A DNA stretch of 64,000 nt from an uncultured Kordiimonas sp. (GCA_947503625.1 CANNEK010000002.1:682001-746000), one strand, 5' to 3'; counted from the first letter of the stretch, positions 52,128 to 60,718 are shown. Notes: generated by a model from the letters alone, not told the origin. Made by a program: numbers and translations.

Positions 52128-52439
52128 TTAGATACGGCGGCACATGCACTCGGTTTCAGCGAAGGCCTTGTCGAGATATTCTTCAACCGCCCTTTCCATT
52201 AACGCCTGCTGACTAAGCCCTAGCCGCACGGCCAAAAGCCGGAGCTCGCGGTCTGTGGTTGCACTCAAGCGCATGGACTTTTTTTTCGTTTTCTTTTCCG
52301 GTCTCGCCGGTGGCCTGCTGCCGAGTGTTTTAGGTCTAGTATCTGCAGGAACGCTTGCAAGATAGCGCGGTGCGCGCGCTGTAGGTTGGGCACTGCCTTT
52401 TCGAGCGAGTAAAGATGCATTGAGAGTGGCCATAGCCAT
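52128..52439 (-). CDS. Small ribbon-helix-helix protein downstream of parA-like gene
   Basis: This 103-residue protein has AAGGGAG upstream of its ATG. The N-terminal half is Pro/Ala/Lys-rich and basic (PEKKTKKKSMRLSA). The C-terminal half (about 55-95) has the RHH pattern SMRLSATTDRELRLLAVRLG followed by a LSQQALMERAVEEYL helix pair. It follows the ParA-like gene by 75 bases, an interval containing a perfect hairpin. In plasmid systems an RHH protein binds the centromere beside ParA, so this could be the DNA-binding partner. That role is inference. Confidence 0.7.
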   Translation of the reverse strand: MAMATLNASLLARKGSAQPTARAPRYLASVPADTRPKTLGSRPPARPEKKTKKKSMRLSATTDRELRLLAVRLGLSQQALMERAVEEYLDKAFAETECMCRRI

Positions 52440-52459
52440 GTCGGTCTCCCTTTGTTTGG

Positions 52460-52481
52460 CTTCAGGTCTGGGAACCTGAAG
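52460..52481 (-). promoter_or_regulatory. Perfect inverted repeat between parA-like and RHH genes
   Basis: CTTCAGGT (52460-52467) and ACCTGAAG (52474-52481) form a perfect 8-bp stem with a 6-base loop. No U-tract follows on the minus strand. The site could be an operator for the RHH protein or an RNA processing/attenuation hairpin that sets the ratio of the two proteins. Confidence 0.5.
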
Positions 52482-52514
52482 AGAATTTTGGAAATAGGTT
52501 TCTGGCGGGCTCGC

Positions 52515-53252
52515 TTAAAGCCCTGTCGAATGTGTGTGCTGGTTTGCACCGATACTGTTGCCTGGTGGTTGCGAGCGATTACCAAAACCGGCTCTTGGGC
52601 TCTGAACACTCTTGAACTGGGCTTTCATCGGCAATCGTTTGATACGATCTTCAATGTATGACCAAAGCGTGGTCACTTCATTGGCAGACTTGCCGGATGG
52701 ATTGGCTTCCATGACGGTGCGGCCATCTATCATGCTGGCGGCAAAATCCTGCCTGTTATGCAATATTGTCGGGGCGACGGTGCCGTGCTGTGACAGGGCG
52801 ATCGCGGCTTCGCCCGTCAGCCGGGCGCGTGCGGTCGCGGCATTCACGACAAACACAAGCGGTTTTCCGGCGCGTTCCACAAGATCAACAGTTCGCCCTG
52901 CTGCCCGCAGGTCATGAGGGCTGGGGCGTGTCGGGATGATGACAAGATCAGATTTCTGGACTACCGCCTGAATGGCGCCTGTGATTGCTGGCGGCGTGTC
53001 AATAAACACCTGGCGGATACCTGCTTCCCGCAGCGCATGAAGGTCTGCGTCAAGGGTTGCAAGCGTTGCTTGCGCAAATACCGGATGCTCGTCTTCCCGC
53101 TCATTCCACCAGTCAGACAAGCTGCCTTGGGGATCTGTATCAATGAGCGCCACAGGTTCCCCTGAAGTCTTTGCGGCCTGTACTGCAAGGTGTCCTGTAA
53201 TGGTGGTTTTTCCCGAACCGCCCTTTTGCGACGTAACGGCGATAATACGCAT
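52515..53252 (-). CDS. ParA-family ATPase
   Basis: ATG 53252 has GGAGA upstream and gives 245 residues. It carries the deviant Walker A KGGSGKTT (10-17), the Walker A' ALIDTDPQGSLSDWW, and the Walker B-like VFIDTPPAI. The size and sequence match the short orphan ParA subgroup common on plasmids and in alphaproteobacterial chromosomes, not the longer parAB ParA that neighbours gidB. No parB gene is adjacent. Instead an RHH protein follows. A role in positioning DNA or protein cargo is inferred from the family. The gene is divergent from a glycosyltransferase gene. Confidence 0.88.
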   Translation of the reverse strand: MRIIAVTSQKGGSGKTTITGHLAVQAAKTSGEPVALIDTDPQGSLSDWWNEREDEHPVFAQATLATLDADLHALREAGIRQVFIDTPPAITGAIQAVVQKSDLVIIPTRPSPHDLRAAGRTVDLVERAGKPLVFVVNAATARARLTGEAAIALSQHGTVAPTILHNRQDFAASMIDGRTVMEANPSGKSANEVTTLWSYIEDRIKRLPMKAQFKSVQSPRAGFGNRSQPPGNSIGANQHTHSTGL

Positions 53253-53442
53253 GCCTGATCTCCATGTAGCGAACCTGCTGCGGGCCCGCTGGATTGGGGG
53301 CACGGACGAGGCCCGCGCCGGATTTGCCTGAACAAGCAGGATTCCACCGATGCGTGAAAATCTGCTTAAAGACATGCGTCAATTTTTCGATAACAATCTG
53401 AAAACAATATATAATTTTAGTGATAATCTTAAGGAATTCTCC

Positions 53443-54663
53443 ATGGACACCGTGTTAGCTGGTTTCTATGATGCTATCATGCGGTATTTGATTATCCACG
53501 ATGGTTTTCCCGGGCAATTCGTCCATTTGTATCGACACCTTTTGCGGGAAGGTGGCCATGAGATTGTTGCCGCAAGCCGCAAAGGATCAAGTGCAAAGCT
53601 GCAGGTCAGGCAAATCATCTATGAGGTGCCGGCGCAGAAAGAAGGTGTTCGCCTTGGTGCCAGTGAAACCGCGATCCTGCTGGGGTACGATCTATACAGG
53701 GGTTTGAAGAAATTGAAGTCAGAGAGGTGGGTGCCGGACTTCATACTTTATCATGCTGCATACGGTGCTTCCTATTTTGTCCGCGACCTTTTTCCGGATG
53801 CCCGGATCACGGCATTTATGGAATGGTATTATCAGAACCCGAATATCCAACAGGCAAAAGACCCGCGCGCTCACCTGAATGTTTGCGCGGCAAACGCTGC
53901 GCGCAATTCTATCATTGCGCGGGATTTTGATCAGGCAGACGCCGTTTACACACCCACCGATTTTCAAAAACACCAGTTTCCCGATCACTGGCGGCCACGC
54001 ATCAATGTCTGTCACGAAGGGATTGATACAAACCTGTATCGCCCCGCCGACGATACCGTGCTTGCGATTGGTGACAAGCAATTCACTCATGCCATCGAGA
54101 TCATTACCTACGCGGCACGAGGCATGGAAAAAACGCGTGGATTTCCCCAGTTTATGCAGGCAATTGCTGCTGTACAAAAACAACGACCTCAAACACACGT
54201 GATTATCGCGGCTGCCGACAGAATTTGTTACGACCCGGGCGGCAGGGGAAAAGCTGGCTTGAAAAACTGGGCTGAAAAAGAAGTGGATTATGACCCGGCT
54301 CGTACCCATTTTGCAGGTTTGTTGCCAGAGCCGGATTTTGTAAAACTGCTGCAACTATCCAGTCTGCATTGTTATTTTTCTATTCCGTTTGTCCTGTCAT
54401 GGTCGTGCCTGAACGCCATGAGTGTCGGCGCACCGGTGCTCGCCAGTGACAACGCAGCGGTACGTGAGGTTATTGAAGACGGTGTAAGCGGTGTGCTGGT
54501 TGATTCAAGCGATCCGGATGTTGCCGCCGAGGCAATGATATCGCTATTGGAAGATGAAACGAAACAAAGTGTTATAGGAGCAGCCGCGCGTGAAGTGATC
54601 CTCAAGCGCTTCGAGCTTGGGGCGTCTGTTGACCGTCAACTCTCTCTTATTCGCGGTTCGTAA
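53443..54663 (+). CDS. GT4-family glycosyltransferase
   Basis: ATG 53443 is chosen because AAGGA lies seven bases upstream; ATG 53479 (MRYLIIHDGFPGQF) is the alternative and begins at the first Rossmann strand. The product is 406 residues with a GT-B fold. The C-terminal nucleotide-sugar site shows FAGLLPEPDFVKLLQLSSLHCYFSIPFVLSWSCLNAM (given in part), with the later GAPVLASDNAAVREVIEDG, typical of GT4. It probably adds a sugar to a surface polysaccharide or lipid. The leader (53376-53442) is very AT-rich. The 3' end overlaps the convergent arsR-like gene by 17 bases. Confidence 0.87.
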   Translation: MDTVLAGFYDAIMRYLIIHDGFPGQFVHLYRHLLREGGHEIVAASRKGSSAKLQVRQIIYEVPAQKEGVRLGASETAILLGYDLYRGLKKLKSERWVPDFILYHAAYGASYFVRDLFPDARITAFMEWYYQNPNIQQAKDPRAHLNVCAANAARNSIIARDFDQADAVYTPTDFQKHQFPDHWRPRINVCHEGIDTNLYRPADDTVLAIGDKQFTHAIEIITYAARGMEKTRGFPQFMQAIAAVQKQRPQTHVIIAAADRICYDPGGRGKAGLKNWAEKEVDYDPARTHFAGLLPEPDFVKLLQLSSLHCYFSIPFVLSWSCLNAMSVGAPVLASDNAAVREVIEDGVSGVLVDSSDPDVAAEAMISLLEDETKQSVIGAAAREVILKRFELGASVDRQLSLIRGS

Positions 54664-55009
54664 CTTTTCGGCCACGGTTGGGTTCGGCTTTAAACCTTTC
54701 CCGTTCTGCTGTCAGAAGTACCGCTTCCAGTATTCCGGGGAAACGTGCCGAAAACTCTTCACGCCTAAGCGAGCAAAGGCGTTCTCTCCCGTCTTTTCTC
54801 GTGGCAATAACGCCAGCAGATCGCAGGACTTTCATATGGTTTGACCGTGAACTTTTGGGCACACCCTTGCGCGGCAAGGCCTCCTCGCAGTTACACTCCC
54901 CTTTTTCTGATAGGGTCTGAACGATTTCAAGCCGGACGGGGCAGGCCAGCGCATGCAGGGCGGCGCTGAGTGGCACATCATCAAGACCGGGGTGAACAAA
55001 CTCTGACAT
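54647..55009 (-). CDS. ArsR-family transcriptional repressor
   Basis: This 120-residue winged HTH protein contains ALHALACPVRLEIVQTLSEKG (about 17-37), the recognition-helix region SSRSNHMKVLRSAGVI (about 53-68) and the wing RKDGRERLCSL. A CNCEE segment at about 39-43 could contribute to metal or redox sensing, but the full ArsR metal motif is not present. It is divergent from a methyltransferase gene across a perfect palindrome at 55041-55069 that is likely its operator. Confidence 0.9.
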   Translation of the reverse strand: MSEFVHPGLDDVPLSAALHALACPVRLEIVQTLSEKGECNCEEALPRKGVPKSSRSNHMKVLRSAGVIATRKDGRERLCSLRREEFSARFPGILEAVLLTAERERFKAEPNRGRKVTNRE

Positions 55010-55040
55010 GATTCCCTTATGTCATGGATAATCTTATAGT

Positions 55041-55069
55041 TCAATAGTTCAAGAATATTGAACTATTGA
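55041..55069. promoter_or_regulatory. Palindromic operator between arsR-like and methyltransferase genes
   Basis: TCAATAGTTCAA (55041-55052) and TTGAACTATTGA (55058-55069) are a perfect 12-bp inverted repeat with a 5-base spacer. A partial extra half-site (ATAGTTCAA) precedes it and overlaps it as a direct repeat. Size and AT-rich sequence suit an ArsR dimer site. It lies 31 bases from the arsR-like start and 43 bases from the methyltransferase start, so one bound repressor could control both genes. Confidence 0.82.
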
Positions 55070-55112
55070 TTTTCGAACTGTAAGAATGATCGCGACCGAG
55101 AGGAGAAAAACA

Positions 55113-55730
55113 ATGAACGCCGAGTTTTGGAACGAACGATATGGAACGAATCCGTCGGTTTACGGCGGTGAACCCAACGCCTTTTTGAAAGCATGCGAAG
55201 GCATGCTGCCGGCTTCGGGTCGTGCCCTCCTGCCAGGAGACGGCCAGGGCAGAAATGGCCTGTGGCTGGCCACCAAAGGTTTGCGGCCCCTGTGTAATGA
55301 CTTGTCAGCAATTGCACTTGAACAGGTGGCTGCAAAGGCTGCTGCCCGGTCGTTGCCGGTTGAGATAGCTCCTGGCGATATTCTGGAGATCCCGCTAGCC
55401 AACAACGCATTCGCCTTTTCGGCCTGCGTTCATTTCCATCTACCGTCTGGCGTGCGCGAGCGCGCGCATGCCCGCATCGTGGCAGCACTTGCGCCCGGAG
55501 GCATCGTTATTCTGGAAGCTTATGCCAAGGGTCACAAATCCATGCGGCAAACTCATGGGTCTGTTGGTGGCCCGCCAGATGAAGACATGATGTTTAGTAC
55601 CGAAATCCTGCGATCCGATTTCGCGGCGCTTGAGCCTTTATACATTGAGGAGATGGAACTGGTCGTTGAGGAGGGTGCTTTCCATCGCGGACTTGGCCGC
55701 GTGGTCAGGGCGATTTTTCAAAAAGCATAG
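55113..55730 (+). CDS. Class I SAM-dependent methyltransferase (TehB-like)
   Basis: ATG 55113 has GAGGAG upstream and gives a 205-residue protein. It starts with FWNERYGTNPSVYGGEPNAFL, and SAM motif I is LLPGDGQGRNGLWLA (about 37-51). CNDLSAIALEQVAAKA carries the acidic loop, and FSACVHFHLPSGVRERAHARI follows. The pattern resembles TehB/thiopurine methyltransferase-like small-molecule methyltransferases, which act on oxyanions or xenobiotics. The divergent ArsR-type repressor suggests induction by a toxic compound. Substrate unknown. Confidence 0.85.
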   Translation: MNAEFWNERYGTNPSVYGGEPNAFLKACEGMLPASGRALLPGDGQGRNGLWLATKGLRPLCNDLSAIALEQVAAKAAARSLPVEIAPGDILEIPLANNAFAFSACVHFHLPSGVRERAHARIVAALAPGGIVILEAYAKGHKSMRQTHGSVGGPPDEDMMFSTEILRSDFAALEPLYIEEMELVVEEGAFHRGLGRVVRAIFQKA

Positions 55731-55741
55731 AAAGCGTTTCA

Positions 55742-55759
55742 GGGGGGCTTATGCCCCCC
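55742..55759. terminator. GC-rich hairpin between convergent genes
   Basis: GGGGGGC and GCCCCCC form a perfect 7-bp stem with a TTAT loop. It is centred between the stops of the methyltransferase (55730) and the amidohydrolase fusion (55784). No U-tract follows on either strand, so it is a weaker candidate than the similar hairpin at 22291. Confidence 0.55.
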
Positions 55760-55783
55760 AAAAGCTATCGTATCACTGTGGAC

Positions 55784-58700
55784 TTAGTGGCGGCTTTCGT
55801 CCCACCACCAGAAAGGCGTGAGTTCCTTGCGCACCGGCCAGACCTGGGTCAGCGTGTCGCCTTCGAAGAGCTCACCGTTTTTCATTACAAGATCAATCGT
55901 ATTGGTGTTTCGAATGTTTTCCAGAGGGTTGGCGTCCAGCACTACCAGATCGGCAAGTTTGCCAACTTCAAGTGAACCGAGGTCCTGTTCGATACCGATG
56001 ATTTTGGCACCGTCGATTGTTGCGGCACGCATTATCTCCACAGGTGTCATGCCGCCCATTGCCAGCCCCCACATCTCCCAGTGATATCCAAGGCCCTGCA
56101 ACTCACCATGCCCCCCGACGCCCACAAGACCTCCAGCGCGTTGCAGGTCAGCTGCTGCAGAGGCAATATCGTCTATGGAAAACTCGTCGTCCCGTGCCCA
56201 GGTGCTGCGCCTGCGGGTTAATTCGTCCAGCCGGTTGTGTGGGTAAAAGCGATTCAGCTTGGCGTTATCATGCACTTCACTGCGGGTGAAGAAATAATGC
56301 ACCATGCTGATGCCGTTATATTGCACGACCAATGTTGGCGTATACGCAGTCTGTGTTTTGGCATAAAGTTCAATCACATCTTTATACATGGGTGCAATTG
56401 TCAGCGTGTGTTCGTTCCCGTGCATACCATCAATCGCATGGGTGATATCGAGTCGCATGTCTCCGCCGCCCTCAGTGGTGGGCATTAACCCCAGTTCCTT
56501 TGAGGCTTTGACCACCCATTGGCGTTGCTTGCGGTTGCCTGCCAGGTAAGACTTGATATTTTTGGTCCGATAGTGGTCCGAATAGCGTTTCAGGTACCCA
56601 AGAACGGCATCATAAGACTGAAAATCATTGTTCCCGAATATGCCCGGCCCGGTCATGAACGCGCGTTGGCCAAGTGACTGGCCGGTATCGACCATATCCT
56701 GATAGGTGAAATAGTCGTTATAATTGGTTTGCACATCAAGCCCCGCAGTGACGCCGTAAGCGAGGTTTGCAACCAAACTCCAGTTCTGCGGCTCAAGGAC
56801 GTCGCCGGTTCTGAATTCCCAGTGCGCATGCGTGTCGATAAACCCCGGCGCGACAAACTTGCCGGATACATCCTGAGTTTCCGTACCGTCCGGAACGGAA
56901 AGAGTGCCCCTTGGGCCCATGGCTGCTATGCGATTGTTGGTGATAAGAATGTCGTAATTTTCCAGCACACGGTTCATCGCGTCGGTTGTTTCACCCTGCA
57001 TAGAGATCACGTTGGCACCGACCAGAAGGATGGAGCCTTCAGGTGTGTTGCGGGGTGCGGAAACGATCATGCGCAGTTTGCTGACGGCTCCGTTTTCTTC
57101 AAGGAACTCAGGTGCTTTTTCTGTTTCTTCATCTTCACCTTTCGCATCTTTGATGTCTGACACCGCAGCCTCGTCATCGCCGGAAGGTGTTTCAGGGTCT
57201 TCTTCGTCGGCTTCCTTGCTTAGTTCTATGCTGCTTGTGGGTCGCCGATAGATCGTGTCGCCGATGGCCCATGTGACGGTATTGCCGTCATCGGCCCAGC
57301 CGAAATAGTCAGCCCCGATTGTGGTCAGTTGAGCGATTGGTACAACAGCACCGCGAACCGAAACCTTTGGGGTACTGCTACCCGTTTTCGGGATTGGCAT
57401 TGTCCATAACTGTTTTTGCCCAAACGCCAGCGCCCATTTGCCATCGGGACTGATACGCATGCCTTCTGCTTTCGGGGCTTCGTCGCCGAACAGGCGGTTG
57501 CCTCGCGGCAACTCCACAATCAAATGGTCGCGTTTGTCCGTACCGTCGTACCTCAGGGAAAACAGTGCTTTGCCTGAATAGAGATAAATTCGATCCTGCT
57601 CAGGGCCAAAGTGCGGGCCGCGCGCCCCGTTTGCGGACGCAATTGTCGTAATGTCGCCGCCATCTGCGGACAGCCAGATAAGATCAAGAGGTACGCCGAG
57701 CCCGGTAAACTCGCTGAAGGTCTGGTGGCGCTGGTACTCGTTGCCGCGCATGGCGACAATGCGCTCGCCGTTGGGTGAGAAAGTGACGTCGGTATAGAAA
57801 GCAGGATGCTCAGTCAGCTTCTGCGGCCGTCCGCGGCCGTTCGAGCGTATTTTCCAAATATGTCCGCCGTCGTCCATCGACCAGGTGACATAGGCGATCC
57901 AGCGGCCATCAGGTGACCATGCGGGCTTGAACTCCCAGGCATCTCCCGATGTGAGGCGTTCCGGTGTTGCCCCTTCTTCATTGGCCATAACATGGATTTT
58001 CGTCAGCACGGATGCGGCGATTCTGTCGCCGTCCGGTGAATGCACAGGCGTGTGAACGATGCGTGCGTTCACAGGGCCCTGATCTATTCTGTACGGCGAT
58101 GCGAGATCAGGCCCGATATCAAGCTCGACATTTGCCGAGAAGGGGACGACGCTGCGGTTGCCGTCCGCGAGGTCAATGCGCTCTATCTTGCCACCGGTGT
58201 GTAATACAAGTGCGCTACTGTCCGGGGTGAAGGCGTATCCGGGGTAATAGTCGCGGCTGGGCAGGCGACCAATTTCCTGAGCGTCTCGCTGGATTGGCCA
58301 TACCAGCATTTTATCTGAGCCGCTTTCAAGGTCACGCACTCGTATGCCGGTTTGGGTTTCTTTACGAGACAAGTAAACAAGGGTTTTGCCGTCCGGTGAT
58401 ATCAGGGGTTTTATGCCGCCGCCCTCGCCTTGGGTGATGCTGTCTATCTCGCCGGTTTCCCGATCAAACCGTACCACCTGACCTGCCGGGATTGTGACGT
58501 TGCCGCGCGGTCGCTCTGTGAAATATATGTGCCGGCCGTCTGGTGAAAACGACAGGCCAACACCGTTCGCGGGATTGGCTTTATCATTACTTTCGAGCGT
58601 CAGACCGCTACCGCCGTCAACATGATACATCTTGATCGTTACTTTGCTTCCACCGGCCGTCATGGCAACATACTGGCTGTCAGGCGACCATGCCGGGGAG

Positions 58701-59128
58701 ACCAGACGGGAGTATTTTTCGCTGGAAAGCTTGCGGGGCTTGCTGCCATCGCGTCTTGCGACCCATAGGTTGTCTGCGCCGTCGCGGTCGCTGATAAAAC
58801 TGATCCATTTTCCGTCGGGTGATACGCGAGGCATGCTGTCAAAAGCCATTCCTTCGGTTAACCGGGTCGCTTCGCCGCCGCTTACGGGCATTTCATAGAT
58901 ATCACCGAGAAGTTCAAAAATGATGTGAGTGCCGCTCGGTGTAACATCCAGCGACATCCATGTGCCTTCATCGGTTTCAAAAGAGAGTTTCTCCGCTGCT
59001 GCCTCCAGCGGTAGCTCCGGCTTTTTCTTGTCTGCCAGAGCTAAAGAGGGCGATGTCAGCGTGAAAACCGCAGCGGTTGCAATCAGCGATGCAGCCATTC
59101 TGTTGGCAAGTGTTTTGGCTGAAGCCAT
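55784..59128 (-). CDS. Secreted TolB-like beta-propeller/amidohydrolase fusion protein
   Basis: This 1114-residue protein has a signal peptide (1-32, cleavage near ALA-DKK) and AGGGGG before its ATG. Residues about 45-620 form WD40/PD40-like propeller repeats with motifs such as DGKWISFISDRDG, SPAWSPDSQYVAM and DGRWIAYVTW. An acidic linker (about 625-665) is followed by an amidohydrolase domain (about 680-1100) with FIDTHAHWE (metal His-x-His), DGMHGNEHTL, GVGGHGELQGLG and LGSLEVGKLADLVVLDANPL. It is probably a periplasmic hydrolase, by analogy with propeller-gated peptidases. It is related in its C-terminus to the 455-residue amidohydrolase at 24715. Confidence 0.9.
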   Translation of the reverse strand: MASAKTLANRMAASLIATAAVFTLTSPSLALADKKKPELPLEAAAEKLSFETDEGTWMSLDVTPSGTHIIFELLGDIYEMPVSGGEATRLTEGMAFDSMPRVSPDGKWISFISDRDGADNLWVARRDGSKPRKLSSEKYSRLVSPAWSPDSQYVAMTAGGSKVTIKMYHVDGGSGLTLESNDKANPANGVGLSFSPDGRHIYFTERPRGNVTIPAGQVVRFDRETGEIDSITQGEGGGIKPLISPDGKTLVYLSRKETQTGIRVRDLESGSDKMLVWPIQRDAQEIGRLPSRDYYPGYAFTPDSSALVLHTGGKIERIDLADGNRSVVPFSANVELDIGPDLASPYRIDQGPVNARIVHTPVHSPDGDRIAASVLTKIHVMANEEGATPERLTSGDAWEFKPAWSPDGRWIAYVTWSMDDGGHIWKIRSNGRGRPQKLTEHPAFYTDVTFSPNGERIVAMRGNEYQRHQTFSEFTGLGVPLDLIWLSADGGDITTIASANGARGPHFGPEQDRIYLYSGKALFSLRYDGTDKRDHLIVELPRGNRLFGDEAPKAEGMRISPDGKWALAFGQKQLWTMPIPKTGSSTPKVSVRGAVVPIAQLTTIGADYFGWADDGNTVTWAIGDTIYRRPTSSIELSKEADEEDPETPSGDDEAAVSDIKDAKGEDEETEKAPEFLEENGAVSKLRMIVSAPRNTPEGSILLVGANVISMQGETTDAMNRVLENYDILITNNRIAAMGPRGTLSVPDGTETQDVSGKFVAPGFIDTHAHWEFRTGDVLEPQNWSLVANLAYGVTAGLDVQTNYNDYFTYQDMVDTGQSLGQRAFMTGPGIFGNNDFQSYDAVLGYLKRYSDHYRTKNIKSYLAGNRKQRQWVVKASKELGLMPTTEGGGDMRLDITHAIDGMHGNEHTLTIAPMYKDVIELYAKTQTAYTPTLVVQYNGISMVHYFFTRSEVHDNAKLNRFYPHNRLDELTRRRSTWARDDEFSIDDIASAAADLQRAGGLVGVGGHGELQGLGYHWEMWGLAMGGMTPVEIMRAATIDGAKIIGIEQDLGSLEVGKLADLVVLDANPLENIRNTNTIDLVMKNGELFEGDTLTQVWPVRKELTPFWWWDESRH

Positions 59129-59288
59129 GAGTCTGTCCCCCTTTTTACTTTGTCCCTGCGCCTTACGGCGAGTTTATTAAAAGGTAAATGGTGTGCTGAT
59201 GCAATCATCTGGCGCAAATTTGTGACTTCATGCACGGATGCCGGATAGGGTAACAAGAGGTATAGTAACGCCAAACAGGAGACCCGCG

Positions 59289-59675
59289 ATGGCGAAAACT
59301 AACCCGGGGCCGGGATACAAAGACTACCCTGACTATCGTGTCGAGATGATGCCGGTGCAAAAATCCGTGCGTGTCGAAGCGCTGGGAAAAGTTATTGTGC
59401 AAACAGACGGCGCCCTTGAAGTGAACGAGACCCGGCACCAGCCGGTGATTTATTTTCCGCGCCGGGATGTTCGCTTCGATTTTCTGCAGGAAAACAATCT
59501 GACAACCTATTGTCCGTTCAAGGGTGAGGCTCGTTACTGGAACATTCGGATTGGTTCAGAGCATATCGGCAGTGCTGTCTGGGGGTATGATGCTCCGTAT
59601 GACGAAGTGTCCGAATTGGCGGGTTATGTTGCGTTCTATGGTGATCGTGTCGATGCAGTTATTATGGGTGACTGA
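59289..59675 (+). CDS. DUF427-family protein
   Basis: ATG 59289 has CAGGAGA upstream and gives 128 residues; an upstream in-frame start has no such site. The conserved DUF427 core is present: VRVEALGKVIVQTDGALEVNETRHQPVIYFPR (given in part), then TTYCPFKGEARYW and the C-terminal YVAFYGDRVDAVI. The family is small and beta-rich and its function is unknown. It is likely cytosolic and transcribed alone. Confidence 0.88.
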   Translation: MAKTNPGPGYKDYPDYRVEMMPVQKSVRVEALGKVIVQTDGALEVNETRHQPVIYFPRRDVRFDFLQENNLTTYCPFKGEARYWNIRIGSEHIGSAVWGYDAPYDEVSELAGYVAFYGDRVDAVIMGD

Positions 59676-59802
59676 ACGCTGACGCCAAGTTGTCTCCATT
59701 TAATCTTTTCTCTGGAAAAGACCCCTGTAACGCCTTGAAACGAGGTGTTACTATGCTTTTATAAACGAAAGATATGCGCACTTTCGGAGCGGGGTAGCAA
59801 CA

Positions 59803-60498
59803 TTGATCGGCGAAATTATCAGAGCAGTCATTATAGGTAGCCTGCCGGTTGCCATTTTTACCTTCCTTGTTCTGCAATGGTCTATCGCTTCCGGACGTTT
59901 GAGCCGGTTTGAGGACAGCGACGCGCTGGAACAACAGTTTAAAGACCATAGAAAAGCCAAGGCAGAGGCAAAAGCTGAAGCAAAGCGAAGAAAAAAAGCC
60001 GGCGAAGAGCCGCAAGTTGACGCGCCGAAGAAACCCCTGTTTCACAAGGAAGCCGGGCAGGACCTTCTGCACAACAAGATAATGTTTTTCGGTGGTGGCT
60101 TTTACGGCACCATGGCTCTTTTGGCATATCTGGTTATCGAGGTGGACGAGGTCCTGGATTTTCTTGGAGTTGTTTTCACACCTGGTGAATGGTTCCGAAA
60201 TCTGGGTATTGACCTGATCGTTAACTTTATCATCAACTCTTTCATCAATATCGGGATGGCATTCGCCTGGTTCATGACGCTGCCGAAATATGTTGATATC
60301 GGCAATGGCTGGATCTGGTTGCTGGCTGCTTATGCAGGTTACATGGCGGGTGTAAAGCTGGTTGCAGAGTATGGCGACGTATTATGGGCCGAGCTCATGA
60401 AGGTTCTTGAGCGTGCAGGTGTTGGTTTGAGACAGCTGTTCGCCGTATCGCGGGACAAGGTGCTGGCAGAACGTCGTCGCAAGGACGACAAGCGTTGA
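59803..60498 (+). CDS. Membrane protein with a charged coiled-coil-like insert, TTG start
   Basis: The 231-residue protein starts at TTG 59803, since no ATG is available upstream of the first TM helix (about 2-24). A Lys/Ala/Glu-rich stretch (about 48-75, KAEAKAEAKRRKKAGEE) follows, then three further hydrophobic segments (about 98-118, 140-160, 168-188) and a basic C-terminus. I do not recognise the family. An upstream GGAGCGGGG is a possible ribosome binding site. It precedes the tRNA-Ala gene, which is on the opposite strand. Confidence 0.65.
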   Translation: MIGEIIRAVIIGSLPVAIFTFLVLQWSIASGRLSRFEDSDALEQQFKDHRKAKAEAKAEAKRRKKAGEEPQVDAPKKPLFHKEAGQDLLHNKIMFFGGGFYGTMALLAYLVIEVDEVLDFLGVVFTPGEWFRNLGIDLIVNFIINSFINIGMAFAWFMTLPKYVDIGNGWIWLLAAYAGYMAGVKLVAEYGDVLWAELMKVLERAGVGLRQLFAVSRDKVLAERRRKDDKR

Positions 60499-60542
60499 TG
60501 CCGGCTTTGGCCTTTGTATCGTATCACTAGTTTCGGGAAAAT

Positions 60543-60618
60543 TGGTGGAGCCGAACGGGATCGAACCGTCGACCTCTACACTGCCAGTGTAGCGCTCTCC
60601 CAGCTGAGCTACGGCCCC
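60543..60618 (-). tRNA. tRNA-Ala (anticodon GGC)
   Basis: On the minus strand a complete 76-base cloverleaf is visible: a 7-bp acceptor stem (GGGGCCG with CGGCTCC, one G-U pair), a D arm with GCTC/GAGC, the anticodon stem CTACA/TGTAG with loop CTGGCAG (anticodon GGC), a TTCGATC T-loop, and an encoded CCA end. Its place beside TIGR02300-aroA-cmk-rpsA is common in alphaproteobacteria. Confidence 0.97.
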
Positions 60619-60718
60619 ACACAAATCTGGGTAAAATCAGCGCGGACTATATGGTCCGCGCAAGGGGCGCGCAAGAAAAAACTGGCGCATCCCGGCTGGT
60701 CAGTTCGCTGACTTTAAA

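Noticed and set aside
55742-55759. Hairpin considered as a strong bidirectional terminator
   Set aside because: Stem is perfect but neither strand has a U-tract, so it was kept only as a moderate candidate.
59736-59766. Sigma-70 promoter TTGAAA ... TATAAA before the TTG-start membrane protein
   Set aside because: The spacer is 19 bases, too long for a convincing promoter.
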